From Clostridiales bacterium (lineage in GTDB: Bacteria > Bacillota > Clostridia > Oscillospirales > Acutalibacteraceae): 37,154 bases of DNA. Location of the stretch: positions 1 through 37,154 of the forward strand of contig JAAWCO010000035.1 in assembly GCA_022793315.1 (NCBI GenBank), read 5' to 3'. A model generated the notes under the pieces. The model did not search any database. It was not told where the DNA came from and saw only the letters and a program-made list of their open reading frames with translations. Shown here one piece after another: positions 7,595 to 17,709 of the stretch; within the stretch, counting starts at the first letter, position 1; every line of letters begins with the position of its first letter. The position numbers and the translations under genes were made by a program.

Positions 7595-8923
7595 TCAAAG
7601 TTGATCCGGATGCAGGGTCGCGGCGGCCAAAAGGAGCAGAGGATTAGCTTCGTGAACATATCCGCAGTTGTGATGCCTGCCAACTACCCCCGACTTGGGA
7701 CAGGTTGTCATCAGGCAGGGGCCGCTGAACGAACAGTCGTCGCAGGACGACAGACTCAGGCGGCATCCGGCCACCCACAGCGCCTCCTGACCCTCGTCGA
7801 TTTCGGCGGTTCCGTCGGGGAGCAGGCGGCCAATGGCATATTGAGAGCCCGAATCGTCGCATTTGGTGAGCTGTCCCTCCGTGCCGACGGTGTATTTGTT
7901 CTTAAAGATGGCCGGACAGGTCGCGCCTCCCGGCTCCAGATCGCCAAAATTTCCGCGGAACAAAATCCGGCCTGGAATCCGGGAGAGTCGACGGTACACC
8001 TCGTCCATTTCCTCCAGATGGAGCAGACTGTCTGACATCTCCTTCACCCGGTCGCCGCCCCAGTCGCCCGCCGGCCGGACAAACAGGGAAAAACGGGGAT
8101 CGCCCCCGAACTCTCCGTCGTAGAAGCGGTAGTATTCCTCGATCCGGTCGAGAATTTCTCGTGTGACGTTGGTGCGAATAGTGACCGACAGCATCGGATT
8201 CGGAACATGGTCCCGTATGTACCGCAGGTTGCCGATCACCCGGTCGAAGGTGGGCTTCCCGTTCGCCAGAAAGCGCTGGCGGTCGTGGGTGTCCTTCAGC
8301 CCGTCCACCGTGATGGTGTAGTACATCACCCGGCAGCGCAGCAGGGTCTCCATATTCTCCGGCGTGAGCAGATAGCCGTTGGAGGTGATGGAGCCGATAT
8401 AGGGCTTGTGCGCCCGGCGGCAGATCTCCATCACCTCGCGGGAGATGTGCTCGATGACCTCCATCTCCAGCAGCGGCTCGCCGCCGAACCAGCTGATGGT
8501 CACCCGGCTGTGCTGAGAGATGCGGCGGCGGACAAAGCGGATGAGCCGGTCCTGTATCTCTCGCGGCATGGGCTTTGGCTGAAAATCCAGCGCGCAGTAC
8601 TGGCAGCGGAAGTTGCACGCGCTGGTGGTGTGAACCACCAGATGCAGGGCGGGGTCCATGATCCGCTCCATATGCCGCAGCTCCCGCAGCGCCTTTTCGT
8701 CCCGCTCCGCCGGGATCAGATAGCCGCCGCGAACCAGCGCCTGAAAGTCGGGGTCGTCCTCCTCCTCCATCGGCTCCCGCCGGTTCAGCCAGCCGGTCAG
8801 CTTCTCCTTTTTTTCCTGTCCGGCGACCCGGATGCTGCCGGTCCCCTCCATGGAATTGTACAGGATCAGGTCGCCTGCCTCGTCTTCCACACACCGGTTG
8901 AACATGGATACTTTAACAGACAT
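7595..8923 (-). CDS. Radical SAM/SPASM peptide maturase
   Basis: CNFRCQYC (CxxxCxxC) motif, SWFGGEPLL, and a C-terminal Cys cluster (CPAIF...KCDDSG...CRLSLSSCDDCSFSGPC...CPKSG...C). RBS CAGGAGGAATTTT before ATG at 8921-8923. Confidence 0.92.
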   Translation of the reverse strand: MSVKVSMFNRCVEDEAGDLILYNSMEGTGSIRVAGQEKKEKLTGWLNRREPMEEEDDPDFQALVRGGYLIPAERDEKALRELRHMERIMDPALHLVVHTTSACNFRCQYCALDFQPKPMPREIQDRLIRFVRRRISQHSRVTISWFGGEPLLEMEVIEHISREVMEICRRAHKPYIGSITSNGYLLTPENMETLLRCRVMYYTITVDGLKDTHDRQRFLANGKPTFDRVIGNLRYIRDHVPNPMLSVTIRTNVTREILDRIEEYYRFYDGEFGGDPRFSLFVRPAGDWGGDRVKEMSDSLLHLEEMDEVYRRLSRIPGRILFRGNFGDLEPGGATCPAIFKNKYTVGTEGQLTKCDDSGSQYAIGRLLPDGTAEIDEGQEALWVAGCRLSLSSCDDCSFSGPCLMTTCPKSGVVGRHHNCGYVHEANPLLLLAAATLHPDQL

Positions 8924-8998
8924 AAAATTCCTCCTGTGCACAGATTGATAAAATATTTACAATGCTTTTGAAATAATATAACTGTATTTCACAAATAA

Positions 8999-9027
8999 AG
9001 TGTATCATACTCAAAGAATAATGTCAA
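8999..9027 (-). promoter_or_regulatory. Sigma-A-like promoter for the RiPP operon
   Basis: Minus strand TTGACA - 17 nt - TACACT, about 75 nt upstream of the radical SAM start codon. Confidence 0.6.
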
Positions 9028-9188
9028 TACAAATACCAGAAAAAGTAATAAAAAGATATAACGCCATATATCGCGGCGAAAATCGCAGAAAAAACCTATG
9101 TTTTTTACATCCGTCATCGTGGGCAGAGGATGGAGAACGCGTCGAATGCCTCTGCGATTCCTTTGGCGGAAGCCGGTATCGCGGCAGA

Positions 9189-9224
9189 CAAAAACCGGCC
9201 GGAGCACAAGGGCCCCGGCCGGTT
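9189..9224 (-). terminator. Intrinsic terminator downstream of yebC
   Basis: AACCGGCCGG...CCGGCCGGTT stem, followed on the minus strand by TTTTTGTCT. Also T-rich on the plus side, so possibly bidirectional. Confidence 0.65.
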
Positions 9225-9310
9225 AAGCATTTTTTATATTCCCCATTTATCTTTGTGTTTCTGCGCCTGAGAACACAAGGTCGAAAGGAGATTTTTTATC
9301 AGGACAGGGA

Positions 9311-10048
9311 TCAGTCCTCGTCAGGTCTGTCCCAGTTATGCCAGACGTTCTGTACGTCGTCGTTATCCTCCAGCGTGTCGAGCAGCTTTTCCATCTTCAC
9401 CACGAGCTCCGGGTCGGCAATGGCAGTATAGACATCCGGCACCTGCTCAATTTCGGCGGAGACAAAGGTGTAGCCCTTTGCCTCCAGATCGTCGCGGACA
9501 GCGGAGAAGTCGTCCGGATCGGTGGTGATCTCAAACACATCGCCGTCGGAGGCGAAGTCGGCGGCGCCAGCCTCCAGCGCATCCTCCATGACCTTGTCCT
9601 CGTCGAGCCCCTCTGCCTCAATGGCAAGAATCCCCTTTTTCTGGAAGAGAAAACCGACACAGCCGGTCTGTCCCAGATTGCCGCCGAATTTGTCAAAATA
9701 ATGGCGGAGGTCGCCTGCCGTACGGTTGCGGTTATCGGTGAGGGTCTCCACAATGACAGCGATACCACTGGGACCATAGCCCTCGTACTGCAGCGCTTCA
9801 TAGGTGTCGGCGCTGCCCTCTCCCGCCGCTTTTTTAATGATTCGCTCGATGTTGTCGTTAGGGACATTGTTTGCCTTAGCCTTGGCAATCGCATCCTTTA
9901 GGCGGGAATTGGCGGCGGGATCGGCACTGCCCCCCTCTTTGACCGCCACGGCGATTTCCCGGCCCATTTTGGTGAAAATTTTAGCCTTTTGGCTGTCCGT
10001 CTTTTCTTTTTTTCGTTTGATATTGTTCCATTTGGAATGACCCGACAT
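9311..10048 (-). CDS. yebC: YebC/PmpR family regulator (TACO1-like)
   Basis: Starts [32 protein letters not shown]; 245 aa, characteristic of the family. Confidence 0.96.
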   Translation of the reverse strand: MSGHSKWNNIKRKKEKTDSQKAKIFTKMGREIAVAVKEGGSADPAANSRLKDAIAKAKANNVPNDNIERIIKKAAGEGSADTYEALQYEGYGPSGIAVIVETLTDNRNRTAGDLRHYFDKFGGNLGQTGCVGFLFQKKGILAIEAEGLDEDKVMEDALEAGAADFASDGDVFEITTDPDDFSAVRDDLEAKGYTFVSAEIEQVPDVYTAIADPELVVKMEKLLDTLEDNDDVQNVWHNWDRPDED

Positions 10049-10282
10049 CGAGATTACTCCTTTAATTCATGGATTTCCGCCCGGCGGCAGAGCTGCTGCC
10101 GGCGCTTTTCACAGAGGTTCAATTTTTCCACAGGCATTATAGCATGATCTGTTCCCCTGTGCAAGGCGCTTGCTTCTCCCCGCCTGAAAAACGGGAGCTG
10201 CCGGGACTGCCCGGCGGCTTGCCATAATCGGCGCTGTATATTATAGTGAAGCACAGACAAACAGAAGAGGGAAGAAAAGGCA

Positions 10283-11038
10283 ATGGAAAGCATGAGCATC
10301 CTGAAAAAGATCCGATGCGGGCTGAATCGGAATCAGTTAAAATATATGGTGATTATCGCCATGGTGATTGACCACATTGCCTGGAGCTTTGTCGACCGGG
10401 TCAATCCGCTGGCCGGTGGGACGATGCATTTTATTGGAAGGCTCACCGGTCCAACCATGGCCTATTTTGTGGGGGAGGGCTACCGCTATACAGGAGACGC
10501 CGGGAGGTATCAGAAGCGGCTCGCGCTGTTTGCCCTGCTCTCCTGGGCTCCCTATGTATACTTTAAATACGGTACACTGCCAGTCTGTTTTGAAGATGGT
10601 CAATGGATCGTTAATCCCATACAAAGTGTAATTTATACCCTGTTTTTAGGGCTCACAGCGATCCGGCTGTGGGAAAATCAAAAATTAACCGGCCCCCTGA
10701 AGGTGATGGGGGTTATCCTGCTTTGCCTGCTTTCGTGCATAGGCGACTGGGCGGTGACAGATGTGCTGGCGTGCCTGCTTGTCCATATTTACCGAAACCA
10801 TCCCCGGGCCAAATGGACAGCTTACACGCTTACCTTCCTGCTCCCTCAGGTCCTGACGGTATGGCTGGCCGGATTTGAGGGAAACTGGTTTCAGCTGGGG
10901 GTTGTTCTGGCGCCGCTGATGCTCATCCTTTTTTACAATGGCGAAGAGGGGGGCAAAGCCCCCCTGCATAAATGGTTTTTCTACTTCTTTTACCCTCTTC
11001 ATCTGCTTGCGCTGGGGATATGGCGGTGGAATACCTGA
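10283..11038 (+). CDS. TraX-family membrane protein
   Basis: Multi-TM protein with N-terminal LKYMVIIAMVIDHIAWSF and FIGRLTGPTMAYFVGEGYRYT, typical of TraX-like proteins. Confidence 0.8.
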   Translation: MESMSILKKIRCGLNRNQLKYMVIIAMVIDHIAWSFVDRVNPLAGGTMHFIGRLTGPTMAYFVGEGYRYTGDAGRYQKRLALFALLSWAPYVYFKYGTLPVCFEDGQWIVNPIQSVIYTLFLGLTAIRLWENQKLTGPLKVMGVILLCLLSCIGDWAVTDVLACLLVHIYRNHPRAKWTAYTLTFLLPQVLTVWLAGFEGNWFQLGVVLAPLMLILFYNGEEGGKAPLHKWFFYFFYPLHLLALGIWRWNT

Positions 11039-11189
11039 CGGCATCTGTCCGCAAGCTGCTGCCGTGCTTCGCGGAGCAGGCCTTTTGCAGCGAAAGCGGG
11101 CCGCTCCTCCGTCTGCCGCATTTTTTACATCGTGAAACGACATTTCCCGGTTGCTTTTGCCGGTGGAATCGTGTATAATTCCAATATGT

Positions 11190-11346
11190 ATGAGCGCCGC
11201 ATGCTTTGGGGCATACGGACGGATGGGTCCCGTGCGACGGTACGCCGTGAACCATGTCAGGCGGGGAACCGAGCAGCATTAAGCGGTCGAGGCCGTGCGC
11301 CGCGGGGAACCTGTCCGTTCGTATGCCCGAGGGTGTGCGGCGTTTT
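11190..11346 (+). ncRNA. ffs: Signal recognition particle RNA (4.5S/scRNA)
   Basis: Conserved domain IV-like GTGAACCATGTCAGGCGGGGAACCGAGCAGCATTAAGC, complementary ends (CGCCGCA.../...TGCGGCG), upstream TATAAT at 11174-11179, and location directly upstream of dnaX. Confidence 0.85.
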
Positions 11347-11371
11347 GAAGCGAAGGAAAGGCGGAGATCGG

Positions 11372-12997
11372 ATGTATCAGGTGCTTTATCGCAAATGGCG
11401 GCCCCGGACCTTTTCGGATGTGTCCGGCCAGCCGCATGTGACCACCGCGCTGAAAAACGAGCTTCGCACCGGGCGGCTGGCGCACGCCTATCTGTTTACC
11501 GGCTCCCGCGGCACGGGAAAAACCTCCTGCGCTAAAATTCTGGCTAAGGCGGTCAACTGCCTCTCTCTTCATGACGGAGATCCCTGCAACGAGTGTGATG
11601 TCTGCCGCGGGATCGACAGCGGCGCCATTCTGGATGTGGTGGAGATTGACGCCGCCTCCAACAACGGGGTGGACAGCATCCGCGAGCTGCGGGAGGAGGT
11701 CAGCTTCACTCCGGCCGTAGCGCGATACCGCGTCTATATCATCGATGAGGTGCATATGCTGTCAAACGGCGCCTTCAACGCGCTGCTGAAAACGCTGGAG
11801 GAGCCCCCCGCCCATGTGATCTTCATTCTGGCCACTACCGAGGTACACAAGCTGCCCGCCACCATCCTGTCCCGCTGCCAGCGGTTTGATTTTTCCCGCA
11901 TCCCGCCCGAGGATATCGCCGCCCGTATCCAGTATATCGCCGGGGAAGAGAGGTTTACCATCACCGATGATGCAGCGCTGCTGCTGGCGCGGATGTCGGA
12001 CGGTGCGCTGCGGGACGCGCTGTCGCTGCTGGATCAATGCCTCTCCCGTTCCCGCGAGCTCACCGCCGATACCGTTGCTGAGGCGGCGGGAATCGCTGGC
12101 CGGGAGCATCTGTATGAGCTGTCCGCCGCTGTGCGGGAGCAAAATCCCGGTGCGGCCCTGACGGTGATCGACCGCCTCCATGCTGCTTCGGCAGATATGG
12201 AACGGCTATGTGTGGAGTTGATTGATTTTTACCGCCATCTGATGATTCTCCGAAGCGTTCCTCAGGGGGGCGATCTGGTGGTGGCTTCCTCCGCTGAGCT
12301 GGAGCGGCTGCGTCAGGAAGCGGAGCAGTATGAGCTGGCCGCCATTCTGCATGGGCTGGAGTCCCTGCAAAAAACGCTGGAACGGCTGCGCGGCGGCGCC
12401 TCACGCCGGGTGGAGATGGAGACCGCGCTGCTCCGTCTGTGCACCCCCGAGCTGGACGTTTCCCCCGCCGCCCTGCTGCGGCGGATCACCGCGCTGGAGC
12501 GGGCGGTCCGCGGGGGCGCAGCGGCTCTGCCTGTTTCGGAGACATTGAAGGCGCCGGCGGCGGAATCGACCGTCCCACCGGCGGAACCGGCTGCTGAGGC
12601 AGAGAACCCGCCGCCCGGAGAGGCGCCTCCTCCGCCGGAGTCCTCTGCCGGAGACGGTGCGGCGGAACAGCCCTTTCCCCAATGGGGGGAGGTGCTGGAG
12701 GCGCTGGCGCAGACCTGTCCGCCCCTTCACGGCGTGCTGCTTGGCTCGGCCGCCTCTCTGAGAGGTGATTTCCTTCTGATCCGTACCAACAGCGACCTGT
12801 TTAAGGCGCTGGTTTCGCGCGATGGAAACAAGGCTCATCTGACGGCCGCCCTGCGCGGGGTGACCGGCCGCAGCTACCGCATCGGGGTCAAAAACGCTGC
12901 GCCGGAGGGAGCCACCGCCAGAGCCGCCTCACCTGACCCGCTGGCGGACTTTATCCGCAGCAGCCGGGAGCTCGGCGTGGAGGTAGAGGTTAAATAA
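11372..12997 (+). CDS. dnaX: DNA polymerase III subunit gamma/tau
   Basis: MYQVLYRKWRPRTFSDVSGQPHV, GSRGTGKTSCAKILAKAVNC, Zn motif CNECDVC. The ORF-track start at 11132 reads through the SRP RNA, so ATG 11372 is preferred. Confidence 0.96.
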   Translation: MYQVLYRKWRPRTFSDVSGQPHVTTALKNELRTGRLAHAYLFTGSRGTGKTSCAKILAKAVNCLSLHDGDPCNECDVCRGIDSGAILDVVEIDAASNNGVDSIRELREEVSFTPAVARYRVYIIDEVHMLSNGAFNALLKTLEEPPAHVIFILATTEVHKLPATILSRCQRFDFSRIPPEDIAARIQYIAGEERFTITDDAALLLARMSDGALRDALSLLDQCLSRSRELTADTVAEAAGIAGREHLYELSAAVREQNPGAALTVIDRLHAASADMERLCVELIDFYRHLMILRSVPQGGDLVVASSAELERLRQEAEQYELAAILHGLESLQKTLERLRGGASRRVEMETALLRLCTPELDVSPAALLRRITALERAVRGGAAALPVSETLKAPAAESTVPPAEPAAEAENPPPGEAPPPPESSAGDGAAEQPFPQWGEVLEALAQTCPPLHGVLLGSAASLRGDFLLIRTNSDLFKALVSRDGNKAHLTAALRGVTGRSYRIGVKNAAPEGATARAASPDPLADFIRSSRELGVEVEVK

Positions 12998-13051
12998 TGC
13001 CGGTCTTTGGACGGCCGGGAATGGATATTGACACAGAAAGGACTGTTTGTG

Positions 13052-13399
13052 ATGAAAGCGAGACTGCCGAAGGGTGTGGGTGGAGGTCCCTCCAATATGC
13101 AGGGAATGATTAAGCAGGCGCAGAAAATGCAGGAGCAGATGACCCAGCTGCAGGCGGAGCTGGACGAGCGGGAATATACTGCCGCGGCCGGCGGCGGCGC
13201 GGTCTCCGCGACGGTGAGCGGAAAACGGGAGATTGTACGGCTGGAGATCCGGCCGGAGGTGGTGGACCCGGAGGATGTGGAGATGCTGGCGGATCTGATC
13301 ACTGCCGCTGTTAACGAAGCGCTTCGCACCGCGGCCGAAACCTCCGAAACAGCGATGAATAAGGTGACCAACGGCCTCAACGTGCCGGGCCTGTTCTGA
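13052..13399 (+). CDS. YbaB/EbfC family nucleoid-associated protein
   Basis: GMIKQAQKMQEQMTQLQAEL...VSATVSGKREIVRLEIRPEVVDPEDVEMLADLI; located between dnaX and recR. Confidence 0.93.
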   Translation: MKARLPKGVGGGPSNMQGMIKQAQKMQEQMTQLQAELDEREYTAAAGGGAVSATVSGKREIVRLEIRPEVVDPEDVEMLADLITAAVNEALRTAAETSETAMNKVTNGLNVPGLF

Positions 13400-13400
13400 G

Positions 13401-14003
13401 ATGGGGATGCAGATTGCCTCGCTGGCCCGGCTGGTGGAGCAGCTGGAGCGCCTGCCGGGCATCGGGCATAAATCCGCCCAGCGGCTGGCCTTCCATCTGC
13501 TGAACCTGTCGGAAAAGGAGGCGGAGAGCTTTTTGGACGCGGTCCGGGAGGCGCGGGAGAAAATACATGAGTGTGCCGTGTGCTGTAATCTGGCGGATCA
13601 GGAGCTGTGTCCCGTCTGCCGCGCCGGCAATCGGGACGCCGGCCTGATCTGTGTGGTGGAGGACCCGCGGGATGTGATGGCGCTGGAGCGCACACGGGAA
13701 TATATGGGCTCCTATCATGTGCTGCATGGCACCATTTCCCCAATGGATGGCGTGGGACCGGAGCAGCTGCGGATCAAACAGCTGCTGACCCGTGTGGCGG
13801 AGCATGATATCCGCGAGATCATCATGGCGACCAACCCCACCGTGGAGGGGGAGGCCACCGCCATGTATCTCTCCAAGCTGCTCAAGCCCTTTGATGTGCC
13901 GGTCACCCGGCTGGCCTATGGCATTCCGGTAGGGGGCGATTTGGAATACGCCGATGAGATCACCCTGCGCCGTTCGCTGGAGGGACGCAGCCGGATCGAA
14001 TAG
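13401..14003 (+). CDS. recR: Recombination protein RecR
   Basis: [24 protein letters not shown], Cys4 zinc motif, TOPRIM region [15 protein letters not shown]. Confidence 0.97.
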   Translation: MGMQIASLARLVEQLERLPGIGHKSAQRLAFHLLNLSEKEAESFLDAVREAREKIHECAVCCNLADQELCPVCRAGNRDAGLICVVEDPRDVMALERTREYMGSYHVLHGTISPMDGVGPEQLRIKQLLTRVAEHDIREIIMATNPTVEGEATAMYLSKLLKPFDVPVTRLAYGIPVGGDLEYADEITLRRSLEGRSRIE

Positions 14004-14035
14004 AGGCGCAGGTTATGGGAAGGAGGGCGCCGCTT

Positions 14036-14503
14036 ATGGCCAAAGAGATGATGAAGACCATAGCCGCCAATAAAAAGGCCTATCACGACTATTTTGTAGA
14101 GGATTCCATGGAGGCGGGTATCGCTCTGACCGGCACCGAAGTGAAATCCCTGCGGCAGGGAGGGGTCAATCTCAAGGATTCCTGGTGTGATATCACAGGC
14201 GGAGAGCTGATGGTCAACGGCATGCATATCAGCCCCTATGAAAAGGGCAATATCTTCAACCGGGACCCCCGCCGCCCTCGGCGTCTGCTGATGCATAAGC
14301 GGGAAATACTGCGTCTGTATGGCCTTGTTAAGCAGCAGGGGCTGACGCTGATCCCTCTGTCAATCTATTTTAAGGGGTCCCTTGTCAAGGTGCAGGTGGG
14401 ATTGTGCCGCGGTAAAAAGCTGTATGATAAGCGGGAGGACGCCGCCCGCCGCGATATGAAGCGGGAGGCTGACCGGGCCTTTAAGGGACAAAATCGGGAA
14501 TAG
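14036..14503 (+). CDS. smpB: SsrA-binding protein SmpB
   Basis: [39 protein letters not shown]...; classic SmpB. Confidence 0.97.
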   Translation: MAKEMMKTIAANKKAYHDYFVEDSMEAGIALTGTEVKSLRQGGVNLKDSWCDITGGELMVNGMHISPYEKGNIFNRDPRRPRRLLMHKREILRLYGLVKQQGLTLIPLSIYFKGSLVKVQVGLCRGKKLYDKREDAARRDMKREADRAFKGQNRE

Positions 14504-14590
14504 AACGGCCGAGAGCGGGCTTTGTCCATCGGACGGACTCCTGAAGAGACCATTTTTTCAGCAGAAAAATAGCGAATTTTAGCAGGGTAA

Positions 14591-14622
14591 AACGGCCAAA
14601 ACGGGCCGTTTTTCTTTTTGCC
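14591..14622 (+). terminator. Terminator downstream of smpB
   Basis: AACGGCCAAAACGGGCCGTTTTTCTTTTT. Confidence 0.7.
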
Positions 14623-14805
14623 TGTTTCTGTAAAAAGGGGCCTCCTGTTTTTTCTGAGCCGGATGTTATCGCGATTATGTGCGCTGGCGATTTTCCGCTG
14701 GCGGAGGCTGTCCCCTTTTCCCATACGGGGCGGCAGGGACAAGGTTCCGGGGCCGCCCCGCCTGCATAGCATACAGAGAAGACGAAAAAAGGATGGTGCA
14801 CACGT

Positions 14806-16089
14806 ATGATCATCCATGTGGTACAGCCGGGCGACACGGTCTATACCCTTGCCCGGCTGTACGGCGTTTCTCCCCAGCGAATTATCAGCGACAATAACCT
14901 TGTCAATCCGCAGACGCTGGTGGTGGGGCAGGCGCTGCTGATTCTGATCCCTCTGACGGTTCATACCGTGCAGAGAGGCGAAACTCTCGACTCTATCGCG
15001 GACAGCTATGGTACTACCTCCATGGTCCTGCTCCAAAATAATCCGCAGCTGATTTTTTCGCCGGTGCTTCAGCCGGGCCAGCAGCTGACAATCCGATTTG
15101 ACACGGAGAAAAACCGAACCGTCACCCTGAACGCCTATGCGTATCCGTATATCCGGAGGGAGGTTCTGAAACGGGGACTTCCCTGTCTGACCTATCTGAC
15201 CATTTTCGGCTACGGCTTTACACCGGAAGGGGACCTGATCCCCATCGACGATCAGCCGCTGATTCAGCTGGCCTATCAGTTCAAAACCGCGCCGGTAATG
15301 CTGCTTTCCTCTATCACAGAGGACGGAAATTTCAGCAGCGCGCGTGCCAGCCTCCTCTTTCAGGACCCGATGCTTCAGGAAAAGGTGCTGAACAATGTGC
15401 TTGCCGTGATGCTGGAAAAGGGCTATCTGGGACTGGATGTGGATTTTGAATACATTCCGCCGGAGGACGGAGAGGCCTATATCCGGTTCCTGCAGAATGT
15501 GACCGCGCGGCTGCATCCCTACGGCTTTTTTGTCAACACCGATTTGGCGCCGAAAACCTCCGCCAGTCAGGAAGGGCTGCTGTACGAATCGCACGACTAC
15601 GCCGCTGTCGGCGCCGTTTCCGATACGGTGCTGCTCATGACGTATGAATGGGGATACGCGCACGGCCCGCCTATGGCTGTTGCTCCGCTGAATCAGGTTC
15701 GCCGGGTCGTTCAGTATGCGGTCAGTGAAATTCCGGTTAATAAGATTTTGATGGGGCTCCCCAATTACGGGTATGTCTGGCGCCTTCCCTTTGAGCGGGG
15801 GATCACCCAGGCTACCCCCATCGGGAATGCCTACGCGGTGGAGCTGGCCGCACGCAACCGCGCGTTCATCCAGTTTGATGAGACGGCGCAGAGCCCATTC
15901 TTTGAATACCGCCGGGAGGGTGTCGATTATGTGGCATGGTTTGAAGATGTGAGGAGTATCGAGGCCAAATTTGCCCTGATGGACGAATTTCAGCTGCTGG
16001 GCGGCGGTTATTGGAATCTGATGCGGCCCTTTGCCCAGAACTGGGCGTTTGTCAGCACGAAATACGACATCCGGAAGGTGGTGCCGTAA
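14806..16089 (+). CDS. LysM-domain GH18 glycosidase (SleL/YaaH-like spore-cortex or cell-wall hydrolase)
   Basis: Two LysM repeats (HVVQPGDTVYTLARLYGV, HTVQRGETLDSIADSYGT), then a GH18 core with GLDVDFEYIPPED. Confidence 0.92.
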   Translation: MIIHVVQPGDTVYTLARLYGVSPQRIISDNNLVNPQTLVVGQALLILIPLTVHTVQRGETLDSIADSYGTTSMVLLQNNPQLIFSPVLQPGQQLTIRFDTEKNRTVTLNAYAYPYIRREVLKRGLPCLTYLTIFGYGFTPEGDLIPIDDQPLIQLAYQFKTAPVMLLSSITEDGNFSSARASLLFQDPMLQEKVLNNVLAVMLEKGYLGLDVDFEYIPPEDGEAYIRFLQNVTARLHPYGFFVNTDLAPKTSASQEGLLYESHDYAAVGAVSDTVLLMTYEWGYAHGPPMAVAPLNQVRRVVQYAVSEIPVNKILMGLPNYGYVWRLPFERGITQATPIGNAYAVELAARNRAFIQFDETAQSPFFEYRREGVDYVAWFEDVRSIEAKFALMDEFQLLGGGYWNLMRPFAQNWAFVSTKYDIRKVVP

Positions 16090-16104
16090 AGGCGGCCGTT
16101 CGTG

Positions 16105-17568
16105 TTATTTCCGGCGGCTGAGGTATCCCACCGTGCGGATCGGAGGCCGCCGGGATGGTTCATCCCGCCAGAGCCGCAGCCGCTGGACCCGCTCCCGACC
16201 GAAGGCGCGCGTACACAGTGTGAACACAAGCAGGTTGGCCAGGGTGCCGATTACGGCCCCGTCGATTCCCCCCGGACGCTGGAGCAGATAATTCCACGCA
16301 AGGGTGGAGAGGAGCCCTGCCGCCAGCGCATATCGAAAGGCACGGCCGTTGGAGGCAATCCCCAGGAAGGCGGCAGCCAGCGGCACCAGGATCAGCGGGC
16401 ACCAGAAGGAATAGGCCAGCACCAGTATCTCGAAAATGTCCGGCACGGTAAAGGCTACGGCAACAGCGGCCAGCCCTGTCAGCAGATTGATGCCCCGCAG
16501 TGCACGAAGCTGCCCTCGGTCGGACAGACGGGGAAAGAGGGGCAGCACGGCGTCGCACACCAGCCCCACCGCTGCGCTGTTGAGAAAACCATCCGCCGCC
16601 GAAAGAATGATGGAGACCATGGCCGCCATGACAATACCCCGCACCCCCACCGGCAGCACCTGTAAAAGAAGCACCGGCATAGCGGCGGCGGGGTTATCGG
16701 TCACCTGGAGGGCATAAGCGGTAAAGCCGATCAGCCCGGTGACGACAAAGAAGGGAAGCGAAAACAGTCCGCTGAAAATAGTGGCGCGGGCGGTGGAGCG
16801 CGGACTTCGTCCAATCAGCAGACGCTGGGTATAGGGGGGCGCCAGCGCTTCTCCCAGCATCATGGTGAGAAAGAGGGAGAAAAATCCCACCGGGGTGGTG
16901 CCGTTAAACGGGTGATAGAACTCCGATGGAACCGACTGCAAAACGGCGGACAGGCCGCCCGCCCGATGCGCTCCCATCACCAGCAGCAGGGGCATTCCCG
17001 CCGCCAGCAGGGCAAACTGAACCATATCTGCCGCGATGACCGACTGCAGTCCCCCGGCGGTGGAATAGATCAGCACAATCCCGCAGCCAATCAGGATGCC
17101 CACACGGGCGTCCACTCCCAGCAGCACGTGAAAGACGAGGCCCATCGCCTCCATCTGCGCCCCCACCATGCCGGCGCTGCACAAAAAGATAAAGATACCG
17201 GCCAGAATTCTGGCCGCCCGGCCATACGACTGCCCAATCACGCCGCCCACGGTGGAAACGCCGGGAAACCGGCCCACACCGGGGACAAGGAAACGGCCAA
17301 TCAATATCATGGACAGGCTGAAGCCGAACAGGGCCAGTGTGGTGCCGATCCCGTTTTCAAAGGCCCGGGCGGCGTTCCCTGACGAATATCCGCCGCCGAT
17401 AAAGGAGGCAGCGAGAGAGGCAAACAGCACCAGCGTACCGTACCGGCCGCCGGAGGCGGTGAAATCACCGGCGCTTTTCACCTGCTTTCCGCCCAGCAGT
17501 CCCATCCCGACCAGTACGGCCAGATAGAGAAGCACAATGCCGATGTCCAGCCACATCACCGATCCCAC
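16105..17568 (-). CDS. Sodium:solute symporter family (SSS) transporter
   Basis: 487-aa multi-TM protein with GGRYGTLVLFASLAASFIGGGYSSGNAARAFENG and the overall SSS layout. Confidence 0.85.
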   Translation of the reverse strand: MGSVMWLDIGIVLLYLAVLVGMGLLGGKQVKSAGDFTASGGRYGTLVLFASLAASFIGGGYSSGNAARAFENGIGTTLALFGFSLSMILIGRFLVPGVGRFPGVSTVGGVIGQSYGRAARILAGIFIFLCSAGMVGAQMEAMGLVFHVLLGVDARVGILIGCGIVLIYSTAGGLQSVIAADMVQFALLAAGMPLLLVMGAHRAGGLSAVLQSVPSEFYHPFNGTTPVGFFSLFLTMMLGEALAPPYTQRLLIGRSPRSTARATIFSGLFSLPFFVVTGLIGFTAYALQVTDNPAAAMPVLLLQVLPVGVRGIVMAAMVSIILSAADGFLNSAAVGLVCDAVLPLFPRLSDRGQLRALRGINLLTGLAAVAVAFTVPDIFEILVLAYSFWCPLILVPLAAAFLGIASNGRAFRYALAAGLLSTLAWNYLLQRPGGIDGAVIGTLANLLVFTLCTRAFGRERVQRLRLWRDEPSRRPPIRTVGYLSRRK

Positions 17569-17638
17569 CTTTCCGGCAGGAGGAGCTTTTCGTCCCGGAG
17601 AGCAGCGCCTGAAAGCGTCCCTTTGCCGGCAGACAGAT

Positions 17639-17681
17639 ATCCCCTTCCGCTCCTCACAGCCTATGAGGAGCGGAAGGGGAT
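17639..17681. other. Perfect 18-bp inverted repeat (7-nt loop) between the pentapeptide and symporter genes
   Basis: ATCCCCTTCCGCTCCTCA-CAGCCTA-TGAGGAGCGGAAGGGGAT; no U-tract on either side. Confidence 0.9.
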
Positions 17682-17709
17682 TATAACCCGGGGGGAGCCT
17701 GTCCCCCCT

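Noticed and set aside
10283-11038. TraX homologue as evidence of a conjugative element
   Set aside because: TraX-family membrane proteins are common chromosomal genes in Firmicutes; no relaxase, T4SS or integrase is present here.
11132-11371. N-terminal extension of dnaX in the ORF track
   Set aside because: This stretch is the SRP RNA and its promoter; conserved DnaX homology begins at MYQVLYRKWRP (ATG 11372).
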